From assembly GCA_016795485.1 (NCBI GenBank), contig JAEUHM010000046.1, forward strand, positions 124,001 through 188,000: a stretch of DNA of 64,000 nt. Reading direction: 5' to 3'. A program made the position numbers and the translations under genes. This DNA is from Verrucomicrobiaceae bacterium. GTDB taxonomy: Bacteria > Verrucomicrobiota > Verrucomicrobiia > Verrucomicrobiales > Verrucomicrobiaceae. The notes under the pieces were generated by a model that worked only from the letters and a program-made list of their open reading frames with translations, did no database searches and was not told the origin of the DNA. Positions 27,113 to 35,333 of this stretch are shown here, one piece after another (position 1 is the stretch's first letter; each line of letters begins with the position of its first letter).

Positions 27113-27856
27113 ATGTCCCGCCTCCATCACCTCATTTTCCTCGTCGGTGTCCCAGGTGCGCTTGTGTTGACAAGCTGTTCTTTGACTGGTGGCGCAAAAC
27201 CGGGTTTCGCGACTCTCGAGCCCAACCGAGTCTATGAGGTTCGCCCAGCCATAGCTGCTCATCGCGATTTTGAGCCAAACGGCGTGAGAAGCATGTATTT
27301 TGTGCTGAAGCAGGACACTCCACCCATGATTGGCGGCCAAAGAGCATCCTTGAATGGCCCGCTCTCGGTGAGAACAACGGCTTACACCCATTCTGAGTCT
27401 GATCACCTAGCTTACGGACGCCAAACAGCGATTGGCTCACAACTGCGGTATGGAAGTATCCGAAGTGCGGCAGCTGACTGGTCCCGGTTCCCACTTGGGA
27501 CAAAGTTCAGGATTCGGGGGCAACCAACAGTGCTCTACGAGGTTGATGATTACGGTAGCGCGTTGGTTGGCACGAACACCATCGACCTTTACTGCCCTAC
27601 GAGAGGGATGATGAATCACTGGGGAGTGCGCAATGTTGATATTGAGGTTGTGCAATGGGGATCCTATTCGCGTAGTGCCGACATCATGAAAAGCCGAGTG
27701 CACTACGCCCATGTCCGCAGGATGCTGAACGACATTAACCTCCGTAACCTTGTGCAGATCGAAGCTCAGCAGCAGCAATCTCCTACAGGCCGATATGTGA
27801 AGCGCCCGTCCTCAAACGTGGGTCCGCTGCGGTCGCCCTATTTGGCTATGTTCTGA
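27113..27856 (+). CDS. lipoprotein with a 3D (double-psi beta-barrel) domain
   Basis: The 247-residue protein has a lipobox (LTSC-S) at about residue 22. It then has a 3D domain marked by VRTTAYTHSESDH, SRFPLGTKFRIRG and DDYGSALVGTNTIDLYCP, the last holding the conserved acidic cluster. 3D domains occur in lytic transglycosylases of the MltA type and in Gram-positive resuscitation-type proteins, so a cell-wall role is likely. The C-terminus is basic and unstructured. Its stop shares a base with the next ATG (TGATG). Confidence 0.78.
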   Translation: MSRLHHLIFLVGVPGALVLTSCSLTGGAKPGFATLEPNRVYEVRPAIAAHRDFEPNGVRSMYFVLKQDTPPMIGGQRASLNGPLSVRTTAYTHSESDHLAYGRQTAIGSQLRYGSIRSAAADWSRFPLGTKFRIRGQPTVLYEVDDYGSALVGTNTIDLYCPTRGMMNHWGVRNVDIEVVQWGSYSRSADIMKSRVHYAHVRRMLNDINLRNLVQIEAQQQQSPTGRYVKRPSSNVGPLRSPYLAMF

Positions 27857-28620
27857 TGACCCACTATCTCGTGCAGAGTTCATTCAATCCAATGGTCACC
27901 ATCCAATCAAACTTGATCCGCCAAAGTTGGCTCGTTGCACTTCTAGCGCTCGTTGGCTTTTCACAGAGTAGCCCAGCAGCTACGATATCATGGGGCACCG
28001 GAGTTGGATCGATCATGATTCAGTCCAACGGCACGCCATTTGACACGTCGTTCAAGTTTGAGATGGGCTACTTTGGCAACTCATTTGTGCCAACGGCTTC
28101 AAACCTTGATCAGTGGTCAAGCAATTGGAACGCTTGGGACATGGCTTCAGTGGGTGATGGGTACGCCCACGGAATCGGCTATGTGAGCAGCGGCGATGAT
28201 TTTGAGTTTGATGGAACGTCCACTGCCTCGGTCGTGTCTGCCTATGGACAATCGTTTAACATACCCACAGGCAGCCAAGCCTACCTGTGGATCTACAACG
28301 ATAAGGCCTACCAACAAGGTTCCGAATGGGCATTGTTAAGCAACACGAATACTGATGCCATACCTGGGAGTTGGACTTTCCCATCGACATCCAATCCGTT
28401 TCCCGAGTTTCTTCAGTGGCGAGTCGGGGTCGAGGGCGATCCTGGCGATGTTGGTACTGTTGTGTTAGGGCAAGTCGCCCACTACGAGGGGCAAAATGAC
28501 CCAGACAACTACGATATTCAGACCGCTGCGGTACCAGAAGCTGGAACTGGGTTGCTGGCGATGGCAGCACTCTTGCCGTTGCTTAAGCGCGACCGCAGGC
28601 GCAAACATTTCCTTGGGTAG
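27856..28620 (+). CDS. secreted protein with a PEP-CTERM-like sorting signal
   Basis: The protein of up to 254 residues has a signal peptide (WLVALLALVGFSQSSPAAT). It then has a Gly/Ser/Trp-rich beta-type body and a C-terminus VPEAGTGLLAMAALLPLLKRDRRRK. This is the PEP-CTERM layout (short motif, hydrophobic helix, basic cluster), but the motif reads PEA rather than PEP. Exosortase/archaeosortase would process it if it is genuine; none is in the window. ATG 27856 couples to the upstream stop; ATG 27892 is an alternative start nearer the signal peptide. Function of the body is unknown. Confidence 0.7.
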   Translation: MTHYLVQSSFNPMVTIQSNLIRQSWLVALLALVGFSQSSPAATISWGTGVGSIMIQSNGTPFDTSFKFEMGYFGNSFVPTASNLDQWSSNWNAWDMASVGDGYAHGIGYVSSGDDFEFDGTSTASVVSAYGQSFNIPTGSQAYLWIYNDKAYQQGSEWALLSNTNTDAIPGSWTFPSTSNPFPEFLQWRVGVEGDPGDVGTVVLGQVAHYEGQNDPDNYDIQTAAVPEAGTGLLAMAALLPLLKRDRRRKHFLG

Positions 28621-28653
28621 ACCGAGTTTATCGGGACTCAAGGTGTGGTGATG

Positions 28654-28689
28654 ACCCCTCTGACGGCTCTGCTCAGCCATCAGAGGGGT
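28654..28689. terminator. hairpin between convergent genes, probable terminator
   Basis: ACCCCTCTGA (28654-28663) pairs perfectly with TCAGAGGGGT (28680-28689) around a 16-base loop. The T-run after it is weak (TCTCAATTT). It sits between the PEP-CTERM-like gene and the convergent trpE stop and could serve either strand. Confidence 0.6.
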
Positions 28690-28706
28690 TCTCAATTTAC
28701 TGGGCA

Positions 28707-30221
28707 CTACTCAGCACCTAACTCACGCGCCCATGCGATGGCCTTGAGCATGCCAGTCGCCTTGTTAACGGTCTCATTGTACTCATACGTGGGGTCAGAA
28801 TCGGCGACAACGCCCGCCCCTGCCTGAACGTGCGCCTCTCCATCTTTGAGAACGCAGGTACGGAGAGCAATACAACTGTCGAGGTTGCCGTCGAAGCCAA
28901 AGTAACCCACCGCACCCGCATATGCGCAACGCTTGGCTTTCTCAAGTTCACTAATGATCTCCATCGCTCGGACTTTTGGGCTTCCAGAGACCGTTCCAGC
29001 AGGAAAGGTGGCACGCATGACATCATACGCCGAATGCGATGGATCAAGCTCACCGTCCACATTCGAAACAATGTGCATCACATGACTGTAGCGTTCGATC
29101 ACTCGTAGGTCGCTCACATTCACAGTGCCATAACGCGCAACACGGCCAACGTCGTTGCGGGCCAAGTCGACGAGCATGATGTGCTCTGCGTTCTCCTTGG
29201 GATCCGCCAACAAATCTGCGGCGAGCGCGTCGTCCTCCTCTGTCGTCTTGCCCCTCCACCGTGTCCCCGCGATCGGACGAATATCAATCCGACGATTCAT
29301 GCACTTAACATGAACTTCCGGAGAACTTCCCACAAGCGAGAAGCCCTGCGGAAAGGTGAGGCAGAACATGTATGGCGATGGGTTGACGTGACGAAGAGCC
29401 CGGAACAAATCAATAGGGCTGCCTTTGTAGTCGGTAGTCATCCGCTGAGAGGGCACTACTTGAAAGATGTCACCCGCAGCGATGTATTCGCGCGCTTTGG
29501 TTACCATTCCTTCATACTCCGCCTGCGTTGTATTGCTGCGGAACTCAGGAACCTTTTGTTGCGTAAGCGCGGGAAAAACTCGTGGTGCACGCAGTGGCAA
29601 AGGTGCCGCCAACTTACCAACGATCCCGTTGAGCTGCTCAAGTGCCCATTTGTAGGCCTCATCAAGAGATGGGTGCTCGTCGATAAACACATTGGCTGTG
29701 ACGCTCACTTTACGGTGTTTGTGGTCGAAGACCAGCACCGTGTCCGTGACAAAAAACACCATGTCAGGAATGCCCAAAGTGTCTGGGGGTGGTGGCGGAA
29801 GACTCGGCTCGAAGTAGCGCACCACATCGTACGCGAGATAGCCAACAGCCCCGCCATGAAAAACGCCAGGTTTTACCCCTTTAGGCAGTCGGCACTGTTT
29901 CATCACTCTCTCGAGTTCCTCCAATGGATCACGCTCGGCCGTAACCTTTCTCAGTTTCCCGCGTTCCTCGATCTCGCATTCTTTACCCCGAGCCGTGAAC
30001 ACGATACGTGGTGAGCTACCGAGAATGGAAAACCTGCCCGAAACAGAAGACATCTCGGCCGACTCCAACAAAAACGCGCATCGACCATCACTGATCTTCT
30101 CAAATGCCGAGAGTGTGGTCTCGTAGTCAGCAGCCAGCTCAATCGACACAGGGAGAAGATTGCCTTCCGCCGAAAGTGCGCGAAACGTTTCAAAATCAGG
30201 CTGACAGTGCTTTGCGGTCAT
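28707..30221 (-). CDS. trpE: anthranilate synthase component I
   Basis: The 504-residue protein has the N-terminal Trp-feedback region (LLESAE) and the chorismate-binding domain: PSPYMFCL, GSSPEVHV, RPIAGTRWRG, HIMLVDLARNDVGRV, FPAGTVSGSPKVRAMEII and AGAGVVADSDPTYEY. It converts chorismate with ammonia or glutamine to anthranilate, the first step of tryptophan synthesis. No trpG or other trp gene is adjacent. An 18-base perfect palindrome lies 56-73 bases upstream of the start and may control it. Confidence 0.95.
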   Translation of the reverse strand: MTAKHCQPDFETFRALSAEGNLLPVSIELAADYETTLSAFEKISDGRCAFLLESAEMSSVSGRFSILGSSPRIVFTARGKECEIEERGKLRKVTAERDPLEELERVMKQCRLPKGVKPGVFHGGAVGYLAYDVVRYFEPSLPPPPPDTLGIPDMVFFVTDTVLVFDHKHRKVSVTANVFIDEHPSLDEAYKWALEQLNGIVGKLAAPLPLRAPRVFPALTQQKVPEFRSNTTQAEYEGMVTKAREYIAAGDIFQVVPSQRMTTDYKGSPIDLFRALRHVNPSPYMFCLTFPQGFSLVGSSPEVHVKCMNRRIDIRPIAGTRWRGKTTEEDDALAADLLADPKENAEHIMLVDLARNDVGRVARYGTVNVSDLRVIERYSHVMHIVSNVDGELDPSHSAYDVMRATFPAGTVSGSPKVRAMEIISELEKAKRCAYAGAVGYFGFDGNLDSCIALRTCVLKDGEAHVQAGAGVVADSDPTYEYNETVNKATGMLKAIAWARELGAE

Positions 30222-30276
30222 GGATTGAGCGCAGTGTGCCTAGAGAACAAAAGGTCGCAACGTGTTCTGCATCGCA

Positions 30277-30294
30277 ACCTGATGATCATCAGGT
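30277..30294. promoter_or_regulatory. 18-bp perfect palindrome upstream of trpE
   Basis: ACCTGATGATCATCAGGT is a perfect 18-base palindrome in the 98-base gap before trpE. It could be a repressor operator. It does not resemble the Escherichia coli TrpR site, and no T-run follows on either strand, so a terminator is less likely. Confidence 0.5.
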
Positions 30295-30319
30295 AGGTAG
30301 ATCGCCAAGTGAGGGGATT

Positions 30320-31204
30320 TCAGGCCGCTGGTACGAGAACTACCTTCTGGATGTCCAGGACTGCAGATTTGGTCTTGTTGACTGGATCGACAATCAGCCT
30401 GTGGGAGCCCTCTGCCTTGATCTCTATGATCCCTGCTTCAATTTCTTTCCATTTTTGGAATCCACCTGTGTCCTCCACTGTGAACTTGGCTGATTGGTCG
30501 CCCACCTTCACTTCCACCTCACTACCGTGGTTGCCGCCACCGCATCCATAGCTGACGACGGCCTTATATTTGCCGGGTTTCGTCACCTGGAACTCCCACT
30601 CGGCAAAATCATCAGGACTCGTCCAGTATCCGAGGCAGTTTTTTTCAGGCTTTGGCTCATAGCGCATCGTTTCTGACCAAGTCGTAGCGTCCTTGGCCAA
30701 AAGAACCACTTTTCCGTCGGCTGCTTGCGGGATGAGAGGTTCACCTTCGTTGGTGGGCACTAGTCGGACACCTTCAATCGCCAATCCCATGGCCTGGGAA
30801 GACTGTGGAGCATAGAGAGAAAGTTCCTGGGGACCTGCGTCTGCAATGAATAGCTCACCCACAACCACCTCCTTTGCGACAGGCGAACCGCCGAGCTTTT
30901 TCTTCAGACGGGTCTCGCCATGCTTGAACTGCACTGTAAATCCAGCGTGGTTCAATGTGTAGTTCAGCCGAAGTTCGTAGTGTCCCCATCGCTTGGCATC
31001 AAACTTCCAGTCGTATTGCTCCCAATGGTCCAGCGGGCGGAAAATACCTTGCTTGTGGGTCAGGGTAATGATTCCCCGATCTGGCATGTCTTGACGAGGA
31101 AGTGGTTCGCCACTGCCAAACTCGAAGAGATCAGAAGTCGATTGGGCGACTGCGGGAGTTGCCAGCAAGGTTACGACGAGAAAAAGGGGGCGCGAGATAC
31201 TCAT
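30320..31204 (-). CDS. secreted protein with a carbohydrate-binding-module-like C-terminal domain
   Basis: The protein of about 294 residues has a signal peptide (LFLVVTLLATPAVAQ). The C-terminal 110 residues read NCLGYWTSPDDFAEWEFQV, GKYKAVVSYGCGGGNHGSEV and VEDTGGFQKWKEIEAG, ending in an ILDIQKVVLVP-like strand. This resembles the CBM6/35-like beta-sandwich often found on secreted fucosidases and sulfatases of Planctomycetota and Verrucomicrobiota. The N-terminal half looks like a second beta-sandwich. I chose ATG 31204 since the longer frame adds 49 non-signal residues. There is no catalytic domain; a binding role is inferred. Confidence 0.65.
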   Translation of the reverse strand: MSISRPLFLVVTLLATPAVAQSTSDLFEFGSGEPLPRQDMPDRGIITLTHKQGIFRPLDHWEQYDWKFDAKRWGHYELRLNYTLNHAGFTVQFKHGETRLKKKLGGSPVAKEVVVGELFIADAGPQELSLYAPQSSQAMGLAIEGVRLVPTNEGEPLIPQAADGKVVLLAKDATTWSETMRYEPKPEKNCLGYWTSPDDFAEWEFQVTKPGKYKAVVSYGCGGGNHGSEVEVKVGDQSAKFTVEDTGGFQKWKEIEAGIIEIKAEGSHRLIVDPVNKTKSAVLDIQKVVLVPAA

Positions 31205-31280
31205 TTGCGGGGCAGATTGTCTCCGCTTGCACTCGAGATAGCAAGAGTCACTTTGAGGAGCCCAATTGTTTTCCATCTCA

Positions 31281-31937
31281 ATGAAACTTCTCTTTTTGAC
31301 TGCACTCACCCTTATGATTCGGCTCGTTGCTGCCCAAGACGAAGCCGCCAAGCCTGTAAATCAAGCGACTGCCCTCAAATCCGGCCTAGATCAACTCGTG
31401 GAGCAGCTGGGCGACCAAAGCGAGGCTGGGATCGATAATGCGGCCAACCTTTATGCAACAGCGAAACGGATCGAGACTGAATCGAAACTCGCCGCAAAAG
31501 ATCTTACTCTCGTAATCGCTTTGGCGGACATCCGGTCTGCGCTGATCAAATGGAACTCTGAGTGCTCAGCAGCGGGTTACGTGTTGACCGGAGGTGGTAC
31601 CATGTGGAGCCATGGCTCCATTCGCGCTCAAGCCACCATCGAAGATATCCTGGCAAAGTTCGCCTCCCGCCTGCCGCTGAAGTCCCAGGACGTGGTTGAG
31701 TCCAAAGCATGGAAATCCCTCAAGACGAAGGTTTCAAGCCTCAAGCTCTCCAAAGATATGGCGGATGCTGATCCTGAAGCGGGCAAAAACTGGGCCAAGC
31801 AAAAGGAGTTATTGGGTGCTGCGTTGGAAGAGCTTGGCTGGGTCATTAACACGATGCCAACTGACGATTCTGCACCACTGATGACCTTCATTACCGATTG
31901 CATTGATGAGGTGATCACGGCATCAAAGGAACTGTAA
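31281..31937 (+). CDS. secreted alpha-helical protein of unknown function
   Basis: The protein of about 218 residues has a signal peptide (MKLLFLTALTLMIRLVAAQ). It then has a largely helical, Lys/Ala/Glu-rich body with one Gly-rich turn (YVLTGGGTMWSHGS). I do not recognise the family. It is divergent from the CBM-like gene, with 76 bases between the starts, and its stop faces that of nnr 19 bases away. The start ATG 31281 puts the signal peptide first; a TTG at 31266 is also in frame. Confidence 0.6.
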   Translation: MKLLFLTALTLMIRLVAAQDEAAKPVNQATALKSGLDQLVEQLGDQSEAGIDNAANLYATAKRIETESKLAAKDLTLVIALADIRSALIKWNSECSAAGYVLTGGGTMWSHGSIRAQATIEDILAKFASRLPLKSQDVVESKAWKSLKTKVSSLKLSKDMADADPEAGKNWAKQKELLGAALEELGWVINTMPTDDSAPLMTFITDCIDEVITASKEL

Positions 31938-31956
31938 GTTGGCGGTTTTGGACCAA

Positions 31957-33405
31957 TCAGTAAGGGCTCTCTCGGAGTAAGTTCCACGCTCTTCCCAGAT
32001 AAGCTGCCACGATGCCAGCACTCAGGGACTCCTGGGAGTGCTGACCGCTGGAGATCGCAGCTTCGGCTGCTCGTCCCAAAACCCACGACCCGAGCGCCGC
32101 TGCATCGTGCAGCGGCACATTTTGCGCCAACAAGGCACCAAGCACTCCGGAGAGAACGTCCCCCATACCGCCGCAGGCCATCCCTGCATTCCCGGTAGTA
32201 TTGAACCGAGTGGGCCTGTCTTTAGTGGCCATCACCGTGCGAGCGCCTTTCAACAGGATCGTGTGACCTGAAAACTCCCCAGCGAATGATTCGGCCCATG
32301 TCCTTCTGTCTCCTTCACCTGGGTAGAGCCTTCTCATCTCTCCTGGGTGTGGAGTCAACAGTCGTGGTGCAGAAGAACGATGTAGTGCGTCTAACCCACG
32401 TCTTGAAAGAGCGTTGAGCGCATCCGCGTCAATCACCATGGGTCGTTTACATTCAGCCACAAGTCGCTCAACTTTGGCATCATGAGAATCCCCAAGCCCA
32501 GGACCAATGACTACGGCATCTGCGGCAGCAGCTTCAGCACACCAGTCATCGGAATCAGCCATCATGACTTCCACGGGAACATCACGAGCAGAATCACAGA
32601 TCAATTTTATAAGCCCGGCCCCTGCCCCAATAGCCCCGGCACATGCTAGAGAAGCTGCTCCGGCCAAACACTTGCTGCCCGCGATGATTAGGAGTCTTCC
32701 AGCCTCCCCTTTGTGCATGGCAAAACTTCTCTTTGGCAGAAGCGGTAACAAGAGACGAGGCGTCATGACTTCTGCATTCGATTCACCGTTCCACTCAAGC
32801 CCCTCCACTGGCACAACCATGAGCCGTCCCACGTTTGCCACAGCCGAATCGCTCACGAGACCGGATTTCGGTACTGCAATTGTTGCAGTCACGTCGGCAA
32901 TAACACAGATCGCCGTTGGTTGGCCCGTATCTGGGTTCAGACCCGACGGCAAATCGATCGCGAATGTTGATGCGTGGTGAGAAATCCTCAGCGCATTCAT
33001 CTCTTCAGCCATCGCATCAAGTGGTGCTCTCAATTGTCCTCTCGAGCCAATCCCTACCAAACCATCCAGCAATACAAGCGGCCCTCTCCAATGAAAACCA
33101 TCCCATTCAGGCTCCCCAAGGGCAATCCAGTGCTTCCGCGGAAGTCCACGAAGCTCATTACCATCACACGCTAGGCGGGTTCGCACCCTCCAGCCATACT
33201 TTTTCAATATCGCGCCTACGGCCAATGCATCGCCTCCGTTGTTGCCGCACCCACAAAAACAAACCAGTGTCCCCGGCTGCGGAAATGTCTCTCGGACGGC
33301 AGCAGCGATGCCCATTGCTGCACGTTCCATCAGCACCTCAGCACTCAGCCCAGCCTCAATGACCTTGCGCTCATGCTCCTGCATTTGGGCGGCCGTCACG
33401 AGCAT
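31957..33405 (-). CDS. nnr: bifunctional NAD(P)H-hydrate epimerase/dehydratase
   Basis: The 482-residue protein joins an N-terminal YjeF epimerase domain (FCGCGNNGGDALAVG, AIDLPSGLNPDTG) to a C-terminal ribokinase-like dehydratase (VIGPGLGDS, LTPHPGEMRRL, NTTGNAGMACGGMGDVLSG). It repairs damaged NADHX/NADPHX by epimerisation and nucleotide-dependent dehydration. It follows the amidase gene by 18 bases and is probably co-transcribed with it, though the two share no obvious pathway. Confidence 0.93.
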   Translation of the reverse strand: MLVTAAQMQEHERKVIEAGLSAEVLMERAAMGIAAAVRETFPQPGTLVCFCGCGNNGGDALAVGAILKKYGWRVRTRLACDGNELRGLPRKHWIALGEPEWDGFHWRGPLVLLDGLVGIGSRGQLRAPLDAMAEEMNALRISHHASTFAIDLPSGLNPDTGQPTAICVIADVTATIAVPKSGLVSDSAVANVGRLMVVPVEGLEWNGESNAEVMTPRLLLPLLPKRSFAMHKGEAGRLLIIAGSKCLAGAASLACAGAIGAGAGLIKLICDSARDVPVEVMMADSDDWCAEAAAADAVVIGPGLGDSHDAKVERLVAECKRPMVIDADALNALSRRGLDALHRSSAPRLLTPHPGEMRRLYPGEGDRRTWAESFAGEFSGHTILLKGARTVMATKDRPTRFNTTGNAGMACGGMGDVLSGVLGALLAQNVPLHDAAALGSWVLGRAAEAAISSGQHSQESLSAGIVAAYLGRAWNLLRESPY

Positions 33406-33423
33406 GACTTTCGTCTCTAACGT

Positions 33424-34047
33424 TTATCGGGCCGCCTTCTGGTAAGCAACAATGCCTTGGGCGATCCCCTCAGCAAGCCTCGCCCTAAACTCTCCCGTCA
33501 ACATGCGTGCTCGCTCGGTCGGGTTTGAAACGAACCCACACTCAATCAACACCGCAGGGTTCCTTGTGGTGTTACGAATGACGTGGAAACTTGCCTTTTT
33601 GACACCCCTATTCGTCATATGAGTACTTTGCACCATGTAGGCTTGAATGTAGGCAGCTAAAGAGTAGCTCGCGCTAAAGTGGTGATAAGACTCCACACCG
33701 CCACCTCCACCGCGATTGTAATTGTAATGCAAGCTCACGAAGATCGCATTGCCATAGCGGTTACCCATTGCCGCACGCTCAGACAGAGGAATGAATACAT
33801 CACGACTGCGTGTCATCACCACCCGGAGTCCCGCTTTACGCAAAAGCTGCTCCACCCGCCTAGCGGTGTCCAGTGCGAGGTGCTTTTCGAAGACATATCC
33901 AATACCACACCCGCGATCATGCCCGCCATGACCAGGATCAAGCACGACCGTATCAAACGCCTTCAGGGTTCCTGGAATCAGCACACAAATCAAAAGCAGA
34001 GTACGGACAACAGACAGCAGCCTGGGAGAGCGATGGTCTTGCAACAT
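33424..34047 (-). CDS. N-acetylmuramoyl-L-alanine amidase (Amidase_3)
   Basis: The protein of about 207 residues has a signal peptide (VVRTLLLICVLIPGTLKA) and the Amidase_3 zinc site: His in LDPGHGGHDRG, Glu in YVFEKHLALD, His in VSLHYNYN, and the catalytic Glu in LIECGFVSNP. It cleaves the amide bond between muramic acid and the peptide stem in the periplasm, usually during cell separation. A short Gly-rich loop (NRGGGGGVES) follows the second His. ATG 34047 is chosen over a TTG at 34101, which would delay the signal peptide. Confidence 0.9.
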   Translation of the reverse strand: MLQDHRSPRLLSVVRTLLLICVLIPGTLKAFDTVVLDPGHGGHDRGCGIGYVFEKHLALDTARRVEQLLRKAGLRVVMTRSRDVFIPLSERAAMGNRYGNAIFVSLHYNYNRGGGGGVESYHHFSASYSLAAYIQAYMVQSTHMTNRGVKKASFHVIRNTTRNPAVLIECGFVSNPTERARMLTGEFRARLAEGIAQGIVAYQKAAR

Positions 34048-34615
34048 TCTTCTCAGAGTCTCAGTGGGTGGAGTATTTCGGGCGCAACCTGCATCCCGCA
34101 AGCCTTAAGACTGGCGATACCCAAGCCAGGGGTCAAGCACTTTGGACGGGTAGAATCTGCAGACGTTGCTTCGATCATTCTGAATGAGAACTGCCGTTGA
34201 ATCGCACAGAGCTTTCAACCAAATCTAGCCTGGGGGACGCACTCGTTCAGTGCGCTGGCAATCAACCCTCGTTCCTAAGATTGCCAGCCTCACCCAACGG
34301 CATGTGCCGCCTAGTTTTCCACCTCACTACTGGCTTCAAACGAGACCATCATTATCAAAGGCGCTCAAAATTAACGTATTTATGCAAAACCATGATTCAG
34401 ATTCATCATGAGGGCAGCCCATTCAAGCTCCCTAGCTTAGGCTCCATCTGTTGCACGTTTCTACGCAGTCACTATGCAATCACGATGCGAGCATTCGGCA
34501 CAGACTGTAAATTATAGCTTTTCCATAGAAAGCACACTTTCACGACTCAATATCAATCATTTTCTCAATATTGATGGTTTTCATTGTGAGGACTAGCTTC
34601 TAGCATGGAGGCCCT
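34048..34615. other. 568-base non-coding stretch
   Basis: It lies between the divergent amidase and barrel genes. One open frame at 34197-34517 (plus) has no recognisable domain or composition of a real protein. The stretch contains the inverted repeat at 34254-34288 and turns AT-rich near the barrel gene, where its promoter should be. I found no clear -35/-10 pair or sigma-54 site. Confidence 0.5.
34254..34288. repeat. 10-bp perfect inverted repeat (hairpin) in non-coding DNA
   Basis: GCTGGCAATC (34254-34263) pairs with GATTGCCAGC (34279-34288) around a 15-base loop. A shorter pair (GCACT/AGTGC) lies directly upstream. No T-run follows. It may belong to an RNA element or a protein site; the function is unknown. 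Confidence 0.5.
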
Positions 34616-35218
34616 ATGAGAAACACCATTGCTCTAATAGCCCTCGGTTTGGCGGCTTCCCTCCCGTCATATGCTGGCGCTCCCGCAAAAGCTCCAGCCC
34701 CTATTGCCCCACCGAAAGAAGAAGTCCGCCGCGCGATCGCTTACGACTTCGTTGAAGCGGGGTATGCCTCGATCCTTAGCAACGACGCTGGCGATTTCTA
34801 CGGCGGTTACCTTAACCTGTCCTGGTCGCCCGTAAATAACCTCTATGTCTTCGGTCGTATCTATGGATTCGGCGGAGACGGTAGCGGCCTTGACTTCAGT
34901 GCCGGTGTAGGTGCTTATGTGCCCCTCTTCAACAACGTCGACTGGCTTGTGGAAGGTGGCTACAGCTACTTTGACCTAGACGACGGCAGCGAGAGCGCTG
35001 GCTTCGTCTCAACTGGCTTCCGCGCCATGGTCCTGCCAAAACTTGAATTGAACGGCAATGTCACCGTGACCTTCCCAGAAGCGGGTGACACAAGCGTGGC
35101 TGTGGGTGGCGGCTTTGTCTACTACATCAACACAAATGTGGGCGTGACCGCCGGCTACTACTACGACCTCGAAGACGAGAGCCACTTCTACCAAGCTGGT
35201 CTTCGCTACATCTGGTAA
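34616..35218 (+). CDS. small outer-membrane beta-barrel-like protein (second copy of the architecture)
   Basis: The 200-residue protein has a signal peptide (LALGLAASLPSYAGAP), a Pro/Ala/Lys linker (KAPAPIAPPKEE) and a barrel-like body with alternating residues. It ends YQAGLRYIW with an aromatic C-terminus. The start of the body (AYDFVEAGYASI) parallels the gene at 9830 (SYDYFEAGWNHI), so the two are homologous. A GGAGG lies four bases before ATG 34616, one of the few clear ribosome-binding sites in the window. A strong terminator follows. Function unknown; surface or stress-related roles are possible. Confidence 0.7.
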   Translation: MRNTIALIALGLAASLPSYAGAPAKAPAPIAPPKEEVRRAIAYDFVEAGYASILSNDAGDFYGGYLNLSWSPVNNLYVFGRIYGFGGDGSGLDFSAGVGAYVPLFNNVDWLVEGGYSYFDLDDGSESAGFVSTGFRAMVLPKLELNGNVTVTFPEAGDTSVAVGGGFVYYINTNVGVTAGYYYDLEDESHFYQAGLRYIW

Positions 35219-35245
35219 CTTAACCCTTCATCTAAAAGCTAAATG

Positions 35246-35280
35246 AACACCCGGAGCCGTGCGGTTCCGGGTGTTTTTCT
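35246..35280 (+). terminator. rho-independent terminator
   Basis: AACACCCGGA (35246-35255) pairs with TCCGGGTGTT (35266-35275), with further pairing toward the loop, followed by a T-rich tail (TTTTTCTTTTT). It ends the small barrel transcript before pheS. Confidence 0.9.
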
Positions 35281-35333
35281 TTTTGTGCACGGCGGAACCC
35301 CGTCCATAATGCGCGCCCCTTTTTCCACCCAAG

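Noticed and set aside
34197..34517. 106-codon open frame in the amidase/barrel gap
   Set aside because: No domain, odd composition, no ribosome-binding site; it looks like chance in non-coding DNA.
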